Positions 56,715 to 64,000 of a DNA stretch of 64,000 nucleotides are shown here, one piece after another. The translations under genes and the position numbers were made by a program. Position 1 is the stretch's first letter; every line of letters begins with the position of its first letter. This DNA is from CAVZCK01 sp963773735 (GTDB taxonomy: Bacteria; Pseudomonadota; Alphaproteobacteria; Rhizobiales; Rhodomicrobiaceae): assembly GCA_963773735.1 (NCBI GenBank), contig CAVZCK010000018.1, positions 124,001 to 188,000 on the forward strand, given 5' to 3'. The notes below the pieces were generated by a model. It saw only the letters and a list, made by a program, of their open reading frames with translations. It was not told the DNA's origin and ran no database searches.

Positions 56715-58088
56715 ATGGAGAGAATGCGGCATCGCATGCGATTGAGCTTTGCCGCGTGGTTGGGGCTGGTTACGTACATCTCGATGGCGATCATTGTCCC
56801 CGCCGCGCCCTCTGATGCAGCGGAAACGGCGTTCAAAGTCGCTAGGGCAGTCAATATTGCCCAATGGTTTACCTGGCCTCGCTATCAGGGCAACAGCATC
56901 GCTTGGCCTGCCTATAAAAACTGCCCCGCGCCCCCGACCGTCGATCAGCTGAAGACCCTGAAGCAAGCCGGTTTCGATACCGTGAGGCTGCCGGTCGATC
57001 CGGCACCGTTTATCGTCTTCGAGGGAAACCAGCGTGAAGCGGTCTATGACATTTTGTTCGATGCGCTAGCCCGCATCAAAGCCGCCGGTCTGCGCACAAT
57101 TGTGGATATTCATCCCAATAGCGCTCATCCCGTTTGGGGGCAGAACGCTGTTGCCACTGGCCTTAAGTTCCCGGCCTTCCTTGCGGCCGCCGGATTCGCG
57201 GAACAGTTGGCGCGCCATTTCACGGTTGCCGACCGCGCCTGGATTGCGCTGGAGCTGCTCAACGAGCCGCGGCTGAAATGTACGGGCACAGATCAAGACC
57301 TGTGGCAGAAGATGGTTCAATATACGGTGCGGCGCGTGCGAGCCGTAAATCCGGCCATCTCTCTTGTCGTCAGCGGGGCTTGTTCATCCTCTGTCGTCGG
57401 ACTTTTGGCGCTTGATCCTGCGCCCTTTCACGACACGAATATTCTTTACACTTTTCATTTCTACGACCCGTTCAGCTTCACACATCAGGGCGCGCAATTC
57501 ATTCGCTGGCCGGACAAATATCTCGATGGCGTTCCCTGGCCGGCCTCCGCGCGTGACATCGCCGAGCCCTTGGCTCTTATGGACCGCCGCGTGGCTTCGA
57601 CTTGTGCGCTGGACGAGGCCGCGCGCGCTCAGGCGCGAAACGGCGCCCTTAACAATCTGAAGCAATTCTATGCAAGCGGCGCGGGACCGGAGATGATCAG
57701 AGCCCAATTCGCCGAGGTTCGCGCATGGGCCGACCGCCATGGGATCGCGCCGGGTAAAATTCTGAACGGTGAATTCGGTGTCATCCGCAGATCAGCGGGT
57801 AAGCCGGGAGCATTCTGTCAGGACCGGATGCGCTGGCTCCGCGATGTCCGCGAAGCCTCGGAACGCCAAGGCTTTGCTTGGGCTTACTTCAGTTATGATG
57901 GGCCGTTCGCGCTGCTCGCGGAGGGTGACGACAACAAACTCGATCCGGCTGTACTCGCGAGCCTTGGCCTTCCTTCTCCGTGCACACAAACTGGCGCCGT
58001 AAGCGATGCGGCATCGGGGCTGCATCGAACACGACCGGAGGCTGCTGTGCGCCGGAAGCGAACTGAAGGGGTCCGCGCGCCTTGTTAA
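56715..58088 (+). CDS. Secreted glycoside hydrolase family 5 protein
   Basis: A (beta/alpha)8-type endoglycanase of about 455 residues. The signal peptide includes LSFAAWLGLVTYISMAIIVP, and the mature enzyme starts near ETAFKVARAVNIAQWFTW. The acid/base Glu is in ALELLNEPRLK and the nucleophile Glu in ILNGEFGVIRR. Other GH5 features are DTVRLPVDPAPFI, IVDIHPN and LYTFHFYDPFSF. Several starts are possible (56697, 56715 and others); 56715 best fits the GGGAAG site. The last about 40 residues after PAVLASLGLPSP are atypical and may reflect another frame error. Beside exopolysaccharide genes, it probably trims or releases polymer. Confidence 0.88.
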   Translation: MERMRHRMRLSFAAWLGLVTYISMAIIVPAAPSDAAETAFKVARAVNIAQWFTWPRYQGNSIAWPAYKNCPAPPTVDQLKTLKQAGFDTVRLPVDPAPFIVFEGNQREAVYDILFDALARIKAAGLRTIVDIHPNSAHPVWGQNAVATGLKFPAFLAAAGFAEQLARHFTVADRAWIALELLNEPRLKCTGTDQDLWQKMVQYTVRRVRAVNPAISLVVSGACSSSVVGLLALDPAPFHDTNILYTFHFYDPFSFTHQGAQFIRWPDKYLDGVPWPASARDIAEPLALMDRRVASTCALDEAARAQARNGALNNLKQFYASGAGPEMIRAQFAEVRAWADRHGIAPGKILNGEFGVIRRSAGKPGAFCQDRMRWLRDVREASERQGFAWAYFSYDGPFALLAEGDDNKLDPAVLASLGLPSPCTQTGAVSDAASGLHRTRPEAAVRRKRTEGVRAPC

Positions 58089-58307
58089 GCGTGCAGATTG
58101 GCCGCGCTATGGCGTGACCCAGCGGCCGAAGCCCCTACAGTCAAGAAAATTTCACGCGATTGTCGCAGGAAGACGATGTTTTCACGATCAATATGCGGCC
58201 CGATTATTCGATGAAGTTCTTTTCTTATTTTAGCCTTTGGTGAATTTATCTAGATAGACCACAAGATTTTACCGTTCTTTCTTTTGATAAACACAAGGCC
58301 ATGATCA

Positions 58308-60615
58308 ATGTTACCACACAGCGCTGACAGGGTCCGACCACCAATACGAGCTTTGCCGCCGAGCGGCGGCCGGGGAAAGAGCCCGATTGATGCGGAGCGC
58401 GAGGCCCTCTCCGCGATTGTCTCGGGCCTACGCCGGCACGCCAGGTTGATTGCGCTCACCACCCTGATCGGCAGCTCAACCATCGCCGGCATCGTATCGC
58501 TTGCTCTCACGCCACAATACCGGGCGGTGGCAACTGTCCTCATCGATAGTCGGAAGACGCAGATTTTGAAAGATCAAGAGGTGATCGGAGCGCCCCGGCA
58601 CCGACAATGGCGCAATAGACAGTGAAGCGGAGATGATGAAATCTCCGACGATCTTGCACGAGGTGGCGGAGTATTTCCACCTCGACACGGACGGAGAGTT
58701 CATGGGTTCCTCCGGTCTCCTCGGCTGGGTCAAGGGGATCCTGAATGCTCCGTTCACCGCTGTCTTTGGCGATGCCGACACGCGCGCGCCGACGGACCAG
58801 TTTGCTCTCGCAGCGGACGCATTGGAGCGGAAGGTGAATGCCGCGAGGAGAAATCTTACCTATGTCATCGATCTAAGCGTTTGGTCGGAGAGCGCCCCAA
58901 AGGCGGCCAAGCTGGCGAACAAGATCGCGGAGGTCTACCTGGCCGACCAGGTCCTTGCGAAAGATAACACGGTACGGCAGGCCACATCGTGGCTGAACGA
59001 AGAGGTCGAGCGGACGCGCGCCCGGCTCGTTGCCGCGGAAAACGCCTATAAGTCTTACAAAGCAGAGGCCGGACTGTTCGATCCCGGCGGCGAAAATCTC
59101 GCCGACAGGCAGATTGCACAGCTCAACCATCAGCTGGTCATGGCCCGCGCCGCTGCTGCCGTAGCGCATGCCAAATATCAGCAGCTTCGGGAACTCAACG
59201 TGGACAAACTCACATCCGCGGCAGCTTCGCCCGATATTCTTCAATCCACGGTCCTCTCCGATCTCCGCAACCAATATGGCGAGGTCGCCCGCAAACAGGC
59301 CGAACTGAAAACGCGCTATGGTCCTCGCCATCCGCAAGTCATCAGCGTGAACGCCGAACTCGATAATCTATCACGCCAAATTCGCGATGAGCTCGACCGG
59401 ATTGTGCTAAGCGCGCGGACCGAATTTGAGATGGCAAAGAGTCGACAGGCCTCCCTCAATGCAAGCCTTGAGGAACTGCAGACCGGCGCCACGGAGGTCA
59501 ACCACAAGGCCGTGAAACTCAAAGAGCTAGAGCGCGAGGCCGAGGCTGATCGGGCATTATTCGAAGCGTTCCTCGCCCGCGCCAAGGAAACCGGCGCGCA
59601 GCTCACAATGCAATTGCCCAATTCGCGCATTTTGGCTGCAGCAACCGTTCCGCTCTCACCCAGCTATCCTCGTAAAGGATTGATGATCGGCCTCGGCTTT
59701 TTCGGCAGTCTCGGAGCCGAAATCTTCCTTGCTCTTCTGCGTGGCGTATTCAGCGAAGGTTTCCGCCGCGCGAGCGATCTTCAAGCAGCCTTTGGCCTGT
59801 CCCCGCTCGGGGCCATTCCGCTGGTCGCGGCTAAGAATGTGCGATTTCTTAAGAGGCTAAACTCCGTTGCACAGCGCGCAACACCGACAAAGCTGGCGCG
59901 GCTTGTGCCGGATCCGCCCCTTCCCAACTCCGGGCGCCTTGCCGATCTCATCATCCGGGAGCCAAACTCGGCTTTCGCAGAAGGCATCCATTCGCTCCGC
60001 TTCGCATTGCGGCAGGCCGCCGCTGATAGGGGCGTGTCGGTTATTCTCATGACGTCGGCGCTGCCAGAAGAAGGTAAATCGACCGTCGCGGCCAATCTCG
60101 GACGCGCGGCAGCTATGCATGGAGATCGCGTTCTCCTCATCGATGCCGATCTTCGGCGCCCGAGTCTGGCGGCAAAACTGGGTCTGCCGCCCTCTCCGGG
60201 GATCGTCGGATTGGTGAGAGATCAGAGCGGCATTCAGGATGTTATTTTGAGGGATCGCGCTACCTCTTTGCACGTCATGGCTGGCGTTACCCGTCTGTCG
60301 GGAGCCGAGGCCCTGACGCTTCTGGCTTCGCGAAGACTTTCGGACCAGCTTGCCGAGCTTCGCGCCCGTTATGATCTCATCCTGATCGATGCTTCGCCTC
60401 TGCTGCCGGTTGCTGATTCACGCTTCTTAGTGAATCGGGCTGACGGGGTCGCGCTCGTCGTTGCCTCTGAGCAAACGACACGCGGTGCAGTCAAAGCCGC
60501 CTTGCAGGAAACGCCCGGGCTTGAAGCGAAAATACTTGGCGTGATTATAAATCGGGTCGTGGATGATTTTACTCGTAACTATCTCGAATACAGGTCTCTT
60601 CACAAAGTTGCTTAA
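58308..60615 (+). CDS. Polysaccharide co-polymerase/tyrosine kinase, ExoP/Wzz type (frameshifted)
   Basis: An inner-membrane protein of about 765 residues that controls chain length and export of exopolysaccharide. The Wzz domain opens with LIALTTLIGSSTIAGIVSLA and YRAVATVLIDSRKTQILKDQ. A long coiled coil follows (RARLVAAENAYKSYKAEA to LKELEREAEADRALFEAFLA), then a second membrane span (GLMIGLGFFGSLGAEIFLAL). The bacterial tyrosine kinase domain has ALPEEGKSTVAANLG, VLLIDADLRRPSL and LILIDASPLLPVADS. One C too many in GCGCCCCGG near 58597 breaks the frame. The C-terminal tyrosine cluster is short (NYLEYRSLH). Confidence 0.93.
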
Positions 60616-60729
60616 AAATGAGAGAGTCATCGTCACAATTTCAATCGAATAATGTGTCGGCGAGACAGGTTAGCGATATGCGCCGCCTGCACGATCTTTA
60701 CTCAAAGCTTATAGGAATTCGCATTGACC

Positions 60730-61296
60730 ATGATTATGACTGCGAAAAATTTATCTCAACCCCACAGTCTTGAGAAACCGGAAGCATCGACACAATCTCA
60801 GACCATGGCGAGGGCGGCAAGCCTAGGCCTTGCGCGGCGTTTCGCTCGCACTGTGCGGAAACTGATCTTGAGCGCGTGGCGCGCCTATTATGTTCATGTA
60901 TGGGGTATGGACATTGCAGCGAGCGCAACCTTCTCTCTGAAAGCAAATCTTGATCATAGCCATCCGCGCGGCATCCATATCGGCCCGGAGAGCTATATCG
61001 CTTTTGGCGCGGCGATCTTGAGCCACGACATAACTCGGAACCTCCGCATCGATACTTATGTCGGCGCGCGTTGCTTCGTAGGGGCACACAGCATCATCCT
61101 GCCGGGCGTCCGGATCGGCGATGGTTCCATCGTCGGTGCCGGGAGCGTAGTGACTAAGGATGTTCCGCCGCGCTCCATCGTCGCCGGCAATCCGGCTGTT
61201 ATTGTGCGATCCGATATTCAGACTTACCGCTATGGCTGTCTCGTGGACTATCTCGGCGAAGGGGCCTCGCCTCCTGGTCCAGCAGACGCATGCTGA
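60730..61296 (+). CDS. Hexapeptide-repeat acyltransferase, WcaF-like
   Basis: A 188-residue left-handed beta-helix acetyltransferase. It has the basic helical lead-in (TVRKLILSAWRAYYVHVWGM) and hexapeptide turns (GIHIGPESYIAFGAAILSHD, YVGARCFVGAHSIILPGVRI, DGSIVGAGSVVTKDVPPRSI). The acetyl-CoA end VAGNPAVIVR is present. It probably acetylates the exopolysaccharide or its lipid-linked precursor. An in-frame TTG at 60724 is an alternative start. Confidence 0.9.
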   Translation: MIMTAKNLSQPHSLEKPEASTQSQTMARAASLGLARRFARTVRKLILSAWRAYYVHVWGMDIAASATFSLKANLDHSHPRGIHIGPESYIAFGAAILSHDITRNLRIDTYVGARCFVGAHSIILPGVRIGDGSIVGAGSVVTKDVPPRSIVAGNPAVIVRSDIQTYRYGCLVDYLGEGASPPGPADAC

Positions 61297-61433
61297 CAAA
61301 CGTCTCTAAGGGAATTGGAGACGCGGACAAGCGGTCATCGATCAAAGTCGTCCCGCCCATTGCCGCCTTCAACCGGAAGATCCCCGTCGATGAGGTGGCA
61401 GCGCGGTCTGCGCTGCAAGTTCATCTACGATAG
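61290..61433 (+). CDS. Possible small protein coupled to the acyltransferase gene
   Basis: A 47-residue frame whose ATG overlaps the acyltransferase stop (ATGCTGA). It reads MLTNVSKGIGDADKRSSIKV and on to AARSALQVHLR. The coupling suggests translation, but no family is recognised. It could be the start of a lost or frameshifted gene. The rest of the gap to 61554 holds nothing convincing. Confidence 0.3.
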   Translation: MLTNVSKGIGDADKRSSIKVVPPIAAFNRKIPVDEVAARSALQVHLR

Positions 61434-61554
61434 ACGAGGCATCTGGAGCGACGCCGCTGCGCCGACGACCGATAAAGCCCATCTCTCCCTAAAACCCGCT
61501 CCGCCGAAGGGCGGCGGCACAAGCTCGCAGCTTTAGTAGACGACGGAGGCCCTT

Positions 61555-62028
61555 ATGCAGTTTCTCGTGCGTACTCATAAACTATCCCGCTGGGTTTTAA
61601 AAAGGCGGCTAAAGATCCTGTCGCGGATCATCGATGGCATGATCCGCATCCTTTTTGCTGCGCGTATCCCAGCTGAGGCGCGTATCGATGGAACGGTTCA
61701 TTTCAGCCACAACGCACTCGCCGTCGTCGTCACGAAGGAGGCCGAGATCGGACCGCGCTGCATGATCGGAATGCATGTGCTCCTTGGAAGCCGCTGGCCA
61801 ATGAAAGGCGGGCCGACCTTGGAAGAAGATGTGATCGTTCACGCCGGCGCGAAAGTGATCGGCCCGGTTCGGATCGGTCGCGGCAGCGTGATCGGCGCGA
61901 ATGCCGTGGTGCTCAGCGATATCCCGCCTTTTTCGCTCGCTGTCGGTGTTCCTGCGGTCATCAAAAAGAGCGGAATTCGGGTCGACGACTATAAAGCCGA
62001 GCCTCAAGCTGCGGAAGCCGCTGCCTGA
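61555..62028 (+). CDS. Hexapeptide-repeat acyltransferase, serine-acetyltransferase-like
   Basis: A 157-residue protein with a hydrophobic/basic N-terminus (RTHKLSRWVLKRRLKILSRI) and a beta-helix (AEIGPRCMIGMHVLLGSRWP, VIVHAGAKVIGPVRIGRGSV, IGANAVVLSDIPPFSLAVGV). CGGAGG lies upstream of the ATG. Likely adds acetyl groups to polysaccharide. Its 3' end overlaps the convergent glycosyltransferase gene by 25 bases. Confidence 0.9.
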   Translation: MQFLVRTHKLSRWVLKRRLKILSRIIDGMIRILFAARIPAEARIDGTVHFSHNALAVVVTKEAEIGPRCMIGMHVLLGSRWPMKGGPTLEEDVIVHAGAKVIGPVRIGRGSVIGANAVVLSDIPPFSLAVGVPAVIKKSGIRVDDYKAEPQAAEAAA

Positions 62029-63176
62029 GCGCTGTGGCCTATGGCGAGAGCTAGGATCTGCCCGTAGCGGGCACCGATTGCTTCACGGCGCAATGCGTCG
62101 AATGCACCTTGGGATTGCAGGAACCCGATCTGGCGCTTCAATCGGGCTTGTTGCACAATGATATGGCGCAAGCCGGCGGCGACATCCCCGACCGACTGCG
62201 GGTTGCAGCAATGGCCGATGTCCATCGTGTTAAAAAAGCCATCTACCCCTTCATTCTGCGACCAAAGGATGGGAAGGCCGGCCAGAAGCGCCTCGACATA
62301 TACCATGCCGTAGGTTTCCGGACGGCTGGGGAGTACCAAGCCCGCATATCCGTTCATAACAGTCTGCACATCGCGGTGGTCAAGCTCGTTCCGGAGCGTG
62401 ACGCGGTCCTCGACCTGAGCTTCTCGGATATGGCCCTCCATATCGATGAGCGCCTTCGGACCGCCTCGCCCATAAACGTCGAGTGTCAGCTCGGGAACAA
62501 CCTTTGACGCCTGAGCGACAGCCTTGACCAGAACGGGAAATCCCTTGCGCTTCCAAGAGTCGAAAGCGAAAATCGACACGAGACGGGGCTTTTCGCAGAT
62601 GATGGGCGGCAGCACAGCGTCGGCCTTGGTGATGACGGGCAAAAGCTGCAATTGGCCCCTATCGGTTTGCAATGCCTTAGCGAAATAATCGCGGGTCCAG
62701 GGAGCGGCCGGCAGAAGGAAAGCGGTCTCGCGAGCAATAGTGCGAAATGCGCCGCGTAGCCCTGGCTTCGCCTCGAATATCCGCCGGTCGGTATCGCCCC
62801 ATATGCTGGCGATATAGGCGCAGCGCAGATTTTGGCATAGGCGATGCGCGATTAACCCTTCGACGGTAAACTTATGCGCATGGATCAGATCGGGGCGGAG
62901 CGCACGCTTTTCGATATCGCCAAGAATGAAATCGGCGACATGAGTGAGATGATGCGAAAGGCGTACGCCGTAAGATGGTGCGCCATAAGCAATTGCAAGA
63001 TTCCCATCGCCAAAGGGCCGCGCTGCGATCCCCGTTCGCCAGCCCACACGGTTCAGCGAATAAACAATATGCCGATGCTCGGGCGCCGCCTCAATCAGCG
63101 ATTGAACAGCTGTCGTCTTTCCGGGAACAAGAGGATCGGGAAAATCGGCGCTAATATGAATAATTGTTTTCATCAT
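62004..63176 (-). CDS. Glycosyltransferase, GT4 family
   Basis: A 390-residue GT-B enzyme. The N-domain starts MKTIIHISADFPDPLVPGKT and has PDLIHAHKFTVEGLIAHRLC. The C-domain has LVSIFAFDSWKRKGFPVLVK, TLDVYGRGGPKALIDM and the nucleotide-sugar E-x7-E region SRPETYGMVYVEALLAGLPI. It starts at one of two tandem ATGs (63176, 63173) inside the end of the upstream polymerase-like gene, so the two are coupled. Donor and acceptor sugars are unknown. Confidence 0.92.
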   Translation of the reverse strand: MMKTIIHISADFPDPLVPGKTTAVQSLIEAAPEHRHIVYSLNRVGWRTGIAARPFGDGNLAIAYGAPSYGVRLSHHLTHVADFILGDIEKRALRPDLIHAHKFTVEGLIAHRLCQNLRCAYIASIWGDTDRRIFEAKPGLRGAFRTIARETAFLLPAAPWTRDYFAKALQTDRGQLQLLPVITKADAVLPPIICEKPRLVSIFAFDSWKRKGFPVLVKAVAQASKVVPELTLDVYGRGGPKALIDMEGHIREAQVEDRVTLRNELDHRDVQTVMNGYAGLVLPSRPETYGMVYVEALLAGLPILWSQNEGVDGFFNTMDIGHCCNPQSVGDVAAGLRHIIVQQARLKRQIGFLQSQGAFDALRREAIGARYGQILALAIGHSAQAAASAA

Positions 63177-64000
63177 CGTTCCATTCTGGCGGGAGCGTGA
63201 CGGCAATTGCGAAAGCAAGCGAACAGATATTGGCGACCGTGCCGAAAGCGCTCGACTCCGTGATGCCATTAAGAAGCACGTAGGCGAGAAGAATAAGAAC
63301 CGTGCGGTCAGCGAAAAAGGCCGCGCGAAGCCCAACCGACAGCATTGACAGGCAAAAAAGCCCAACGCCGATCCACCCGGTGGTCAGCAGGAGCTGAAGA
63401 ATAATATTGTGGGCGTGAGAGGTACGAAAGCCCACCTCGCGCTCATGTTGAGGCAGGACGATGATCGAGCTCGCATAGCCAAAACCCGTCCAGGATCGCC
63501 CCTCGATGAGCTTGGGCACAGCAGACCAAATGCTGGACCGTCCAGTCATTGAGGTGACTTCCTCGGGATCGCCGCTGCGCGATATCAGAGTCAGCGCCTG
63601 ATCGCCGGCAGGTAGAATCAGCATCGCGGTCAAAAACCCAGCTGATAGAACAAAGATCAGAAGATAAAGTCTGCGCCAACGAAGCAGCGCCTCGGCGGCC
63701 CAAAACCCTAGCACCATGGCGATCGCGGTGCGCGAATTCGTCATGAGAAGAGACACACTTAAAATCGCCGCCGAAACCAGTGAAAAGAACGGATGGAAGC
63801 GGCGAAAATCACGGACGTAGAGAATAATGAGGACCAAACCGAAAGCCGCAATACGGCCCATATTATTCGCGCTTCCGGCTATGCCGGCCATGCGCGAGCT
63901 AACATAACGCTGATCATTGAGCCAATACACGAACCTCCCAAATTCCGGCACCGCGAAATAGATGGCGATCGAAACCAGGCAGAATAGGGTGATGGCGAGC
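63151..64000 (-). CDS. O-antigen ligase/polymerase-like membrane protein, partial
   Basis: Reading is open to the right edge; the N-terminal part lies outside. The visible about 280 residues have at least six membrane spans (FGLVLIILYVRDF, ILSVSLLMTNSRTAIAMVLG, YLLIFVLSAGFLTAMLILPA). They also have the large periplasmic loop with the Wzy_C signature TGRSSIWSAVPKLI and the His-bearing FRTSHAHNIILQLLLTTGWI. It likely polymerises or ligates the exopolysaccharide repeat units. It ends PEWNDDENNYSY, overlapping the GT4 start. Confidence 0.88.
   Translation of the reverse strand, partial: LAITLFCLVSIAIYFAVPEFGRFVYWLNDQRYVSSRMAGIAGSANNMGRIAAFGLVLIILYVRDFRRFHPFFSLVSAAILSVSLLMTNSRTAIAMVLGFWAAEALLRWRRLYLLIFVLSAGFLTAMLILPAGDQALTLISRSGDPEEVTSMTGRSSIWSAVPKLIEGRSWTGFGYASSIIVLPQHEREVGFRTSHAHNIILQLLLTTGWIGVGLFCLSMLSVGLRAAFFADRTVLILLAYVLLNGITESSAFGTVANICSLAFAIAVTLPPEWNDDENNYSY

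Overview
The window looks like chromosomal DNA of a GC-rich alphaproteobacterium, most likely in the order Hyphomicrobiales (Rhizobiales). The evidence is a GANTC-type CcrM methyltransferase, a CenR-like response regulator, a ProXp-ala/PrdX editing protein, a DnaX that lacks the usual zinc cysteines, an NDUFS4-type complex I subunit and a class GN sortase pair. Genus and species cannot be named from what is visible.

Layout. 1-6.3 kb: the 3' end of ubiB, then a leftward methionine operon (ArsR-methyltransferase regulator, metF, and a stand-alone homocysteine-binding MetH domain) behind a near-perfect SahR-like operator, then ccrM and a zinc-ribbon protein. 6.6-7.1 kb: RNase P RNA. 7.4-14.6 kb: an unknown protein, a CenR-like regulator, an L,D-transpeptidase, a Lon-like substrate-binding protein, a CnoX-type thioredoxin, ProXp-ala, tRNA-Gly, a peptidoglycan-binding protein, a DUF2147 protein and an isochorismatase remnant. 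14.8-24.5 kb is the most accessory part: a winged-helix protein, a large protein with two P-loops (the second HerA-like), about 1 kb of AT-rich foreign-looking DNA, a Phd-type antitoxin with an intact operator but no clear toxin, a caspase-like protease, and a Gly/Asn-repeat protein carrying a colicin-DNase-like domain with an altered active site. 24.5-27.4 kb: a class GN sortase and its VIT/VWA target with an LPKTA sorting signal. 27.6-30.8 kb: small stress-type genes. 31-37.4 kb: a transglutaminase, leuD, a Cys-rich copper-storage-like protein, leuB and asd. 37.9-41.3 kb: dnaX-ebfC-recR, an NDUFS4-like gene and tRNA-Arg. 42-55.3 kb: an AraC regulator and an eleven-gene rightward catabolic operon (molybdenum hydroxylase with a fused CoxG domain, CoA ligase, two crotonases, branched-chain-type ABC importer). 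55.4-56.4 kb: a small secreted protein and an IS630 remnant. 56.7-64 kb: an exopolysaccharide cluster (GH5 glycosidase, Wzz/tyrosine-kinase protein, two hexapeptide acyltransferases, GT4 glycosyltransferase, O-antigen ligase/polymerase-like protein).

How the genes work together. The 42-55 kb operon reads as uptake of an organic, possibly aromatic, acid, its CoA activation, hydroxylation by a Mo/FAD/FeS enzyme and beta-oxidation-like steps. The methionine genes look controlled by S-adenosylhomocysteine through the upstream ArsR-family protein. The sortase and VIT/VWA genes form a dedicated surface-anchoring pair.

About twenty genes, including ones expected to be important (metF, ccrM, leuB, livH, livM), are interrupted by small frameshifts. 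Most are +1 and several lie in short G or C runs, so sequencing or assembly error is much more likely than decay. Each such gene is given as one feature spanning the break.
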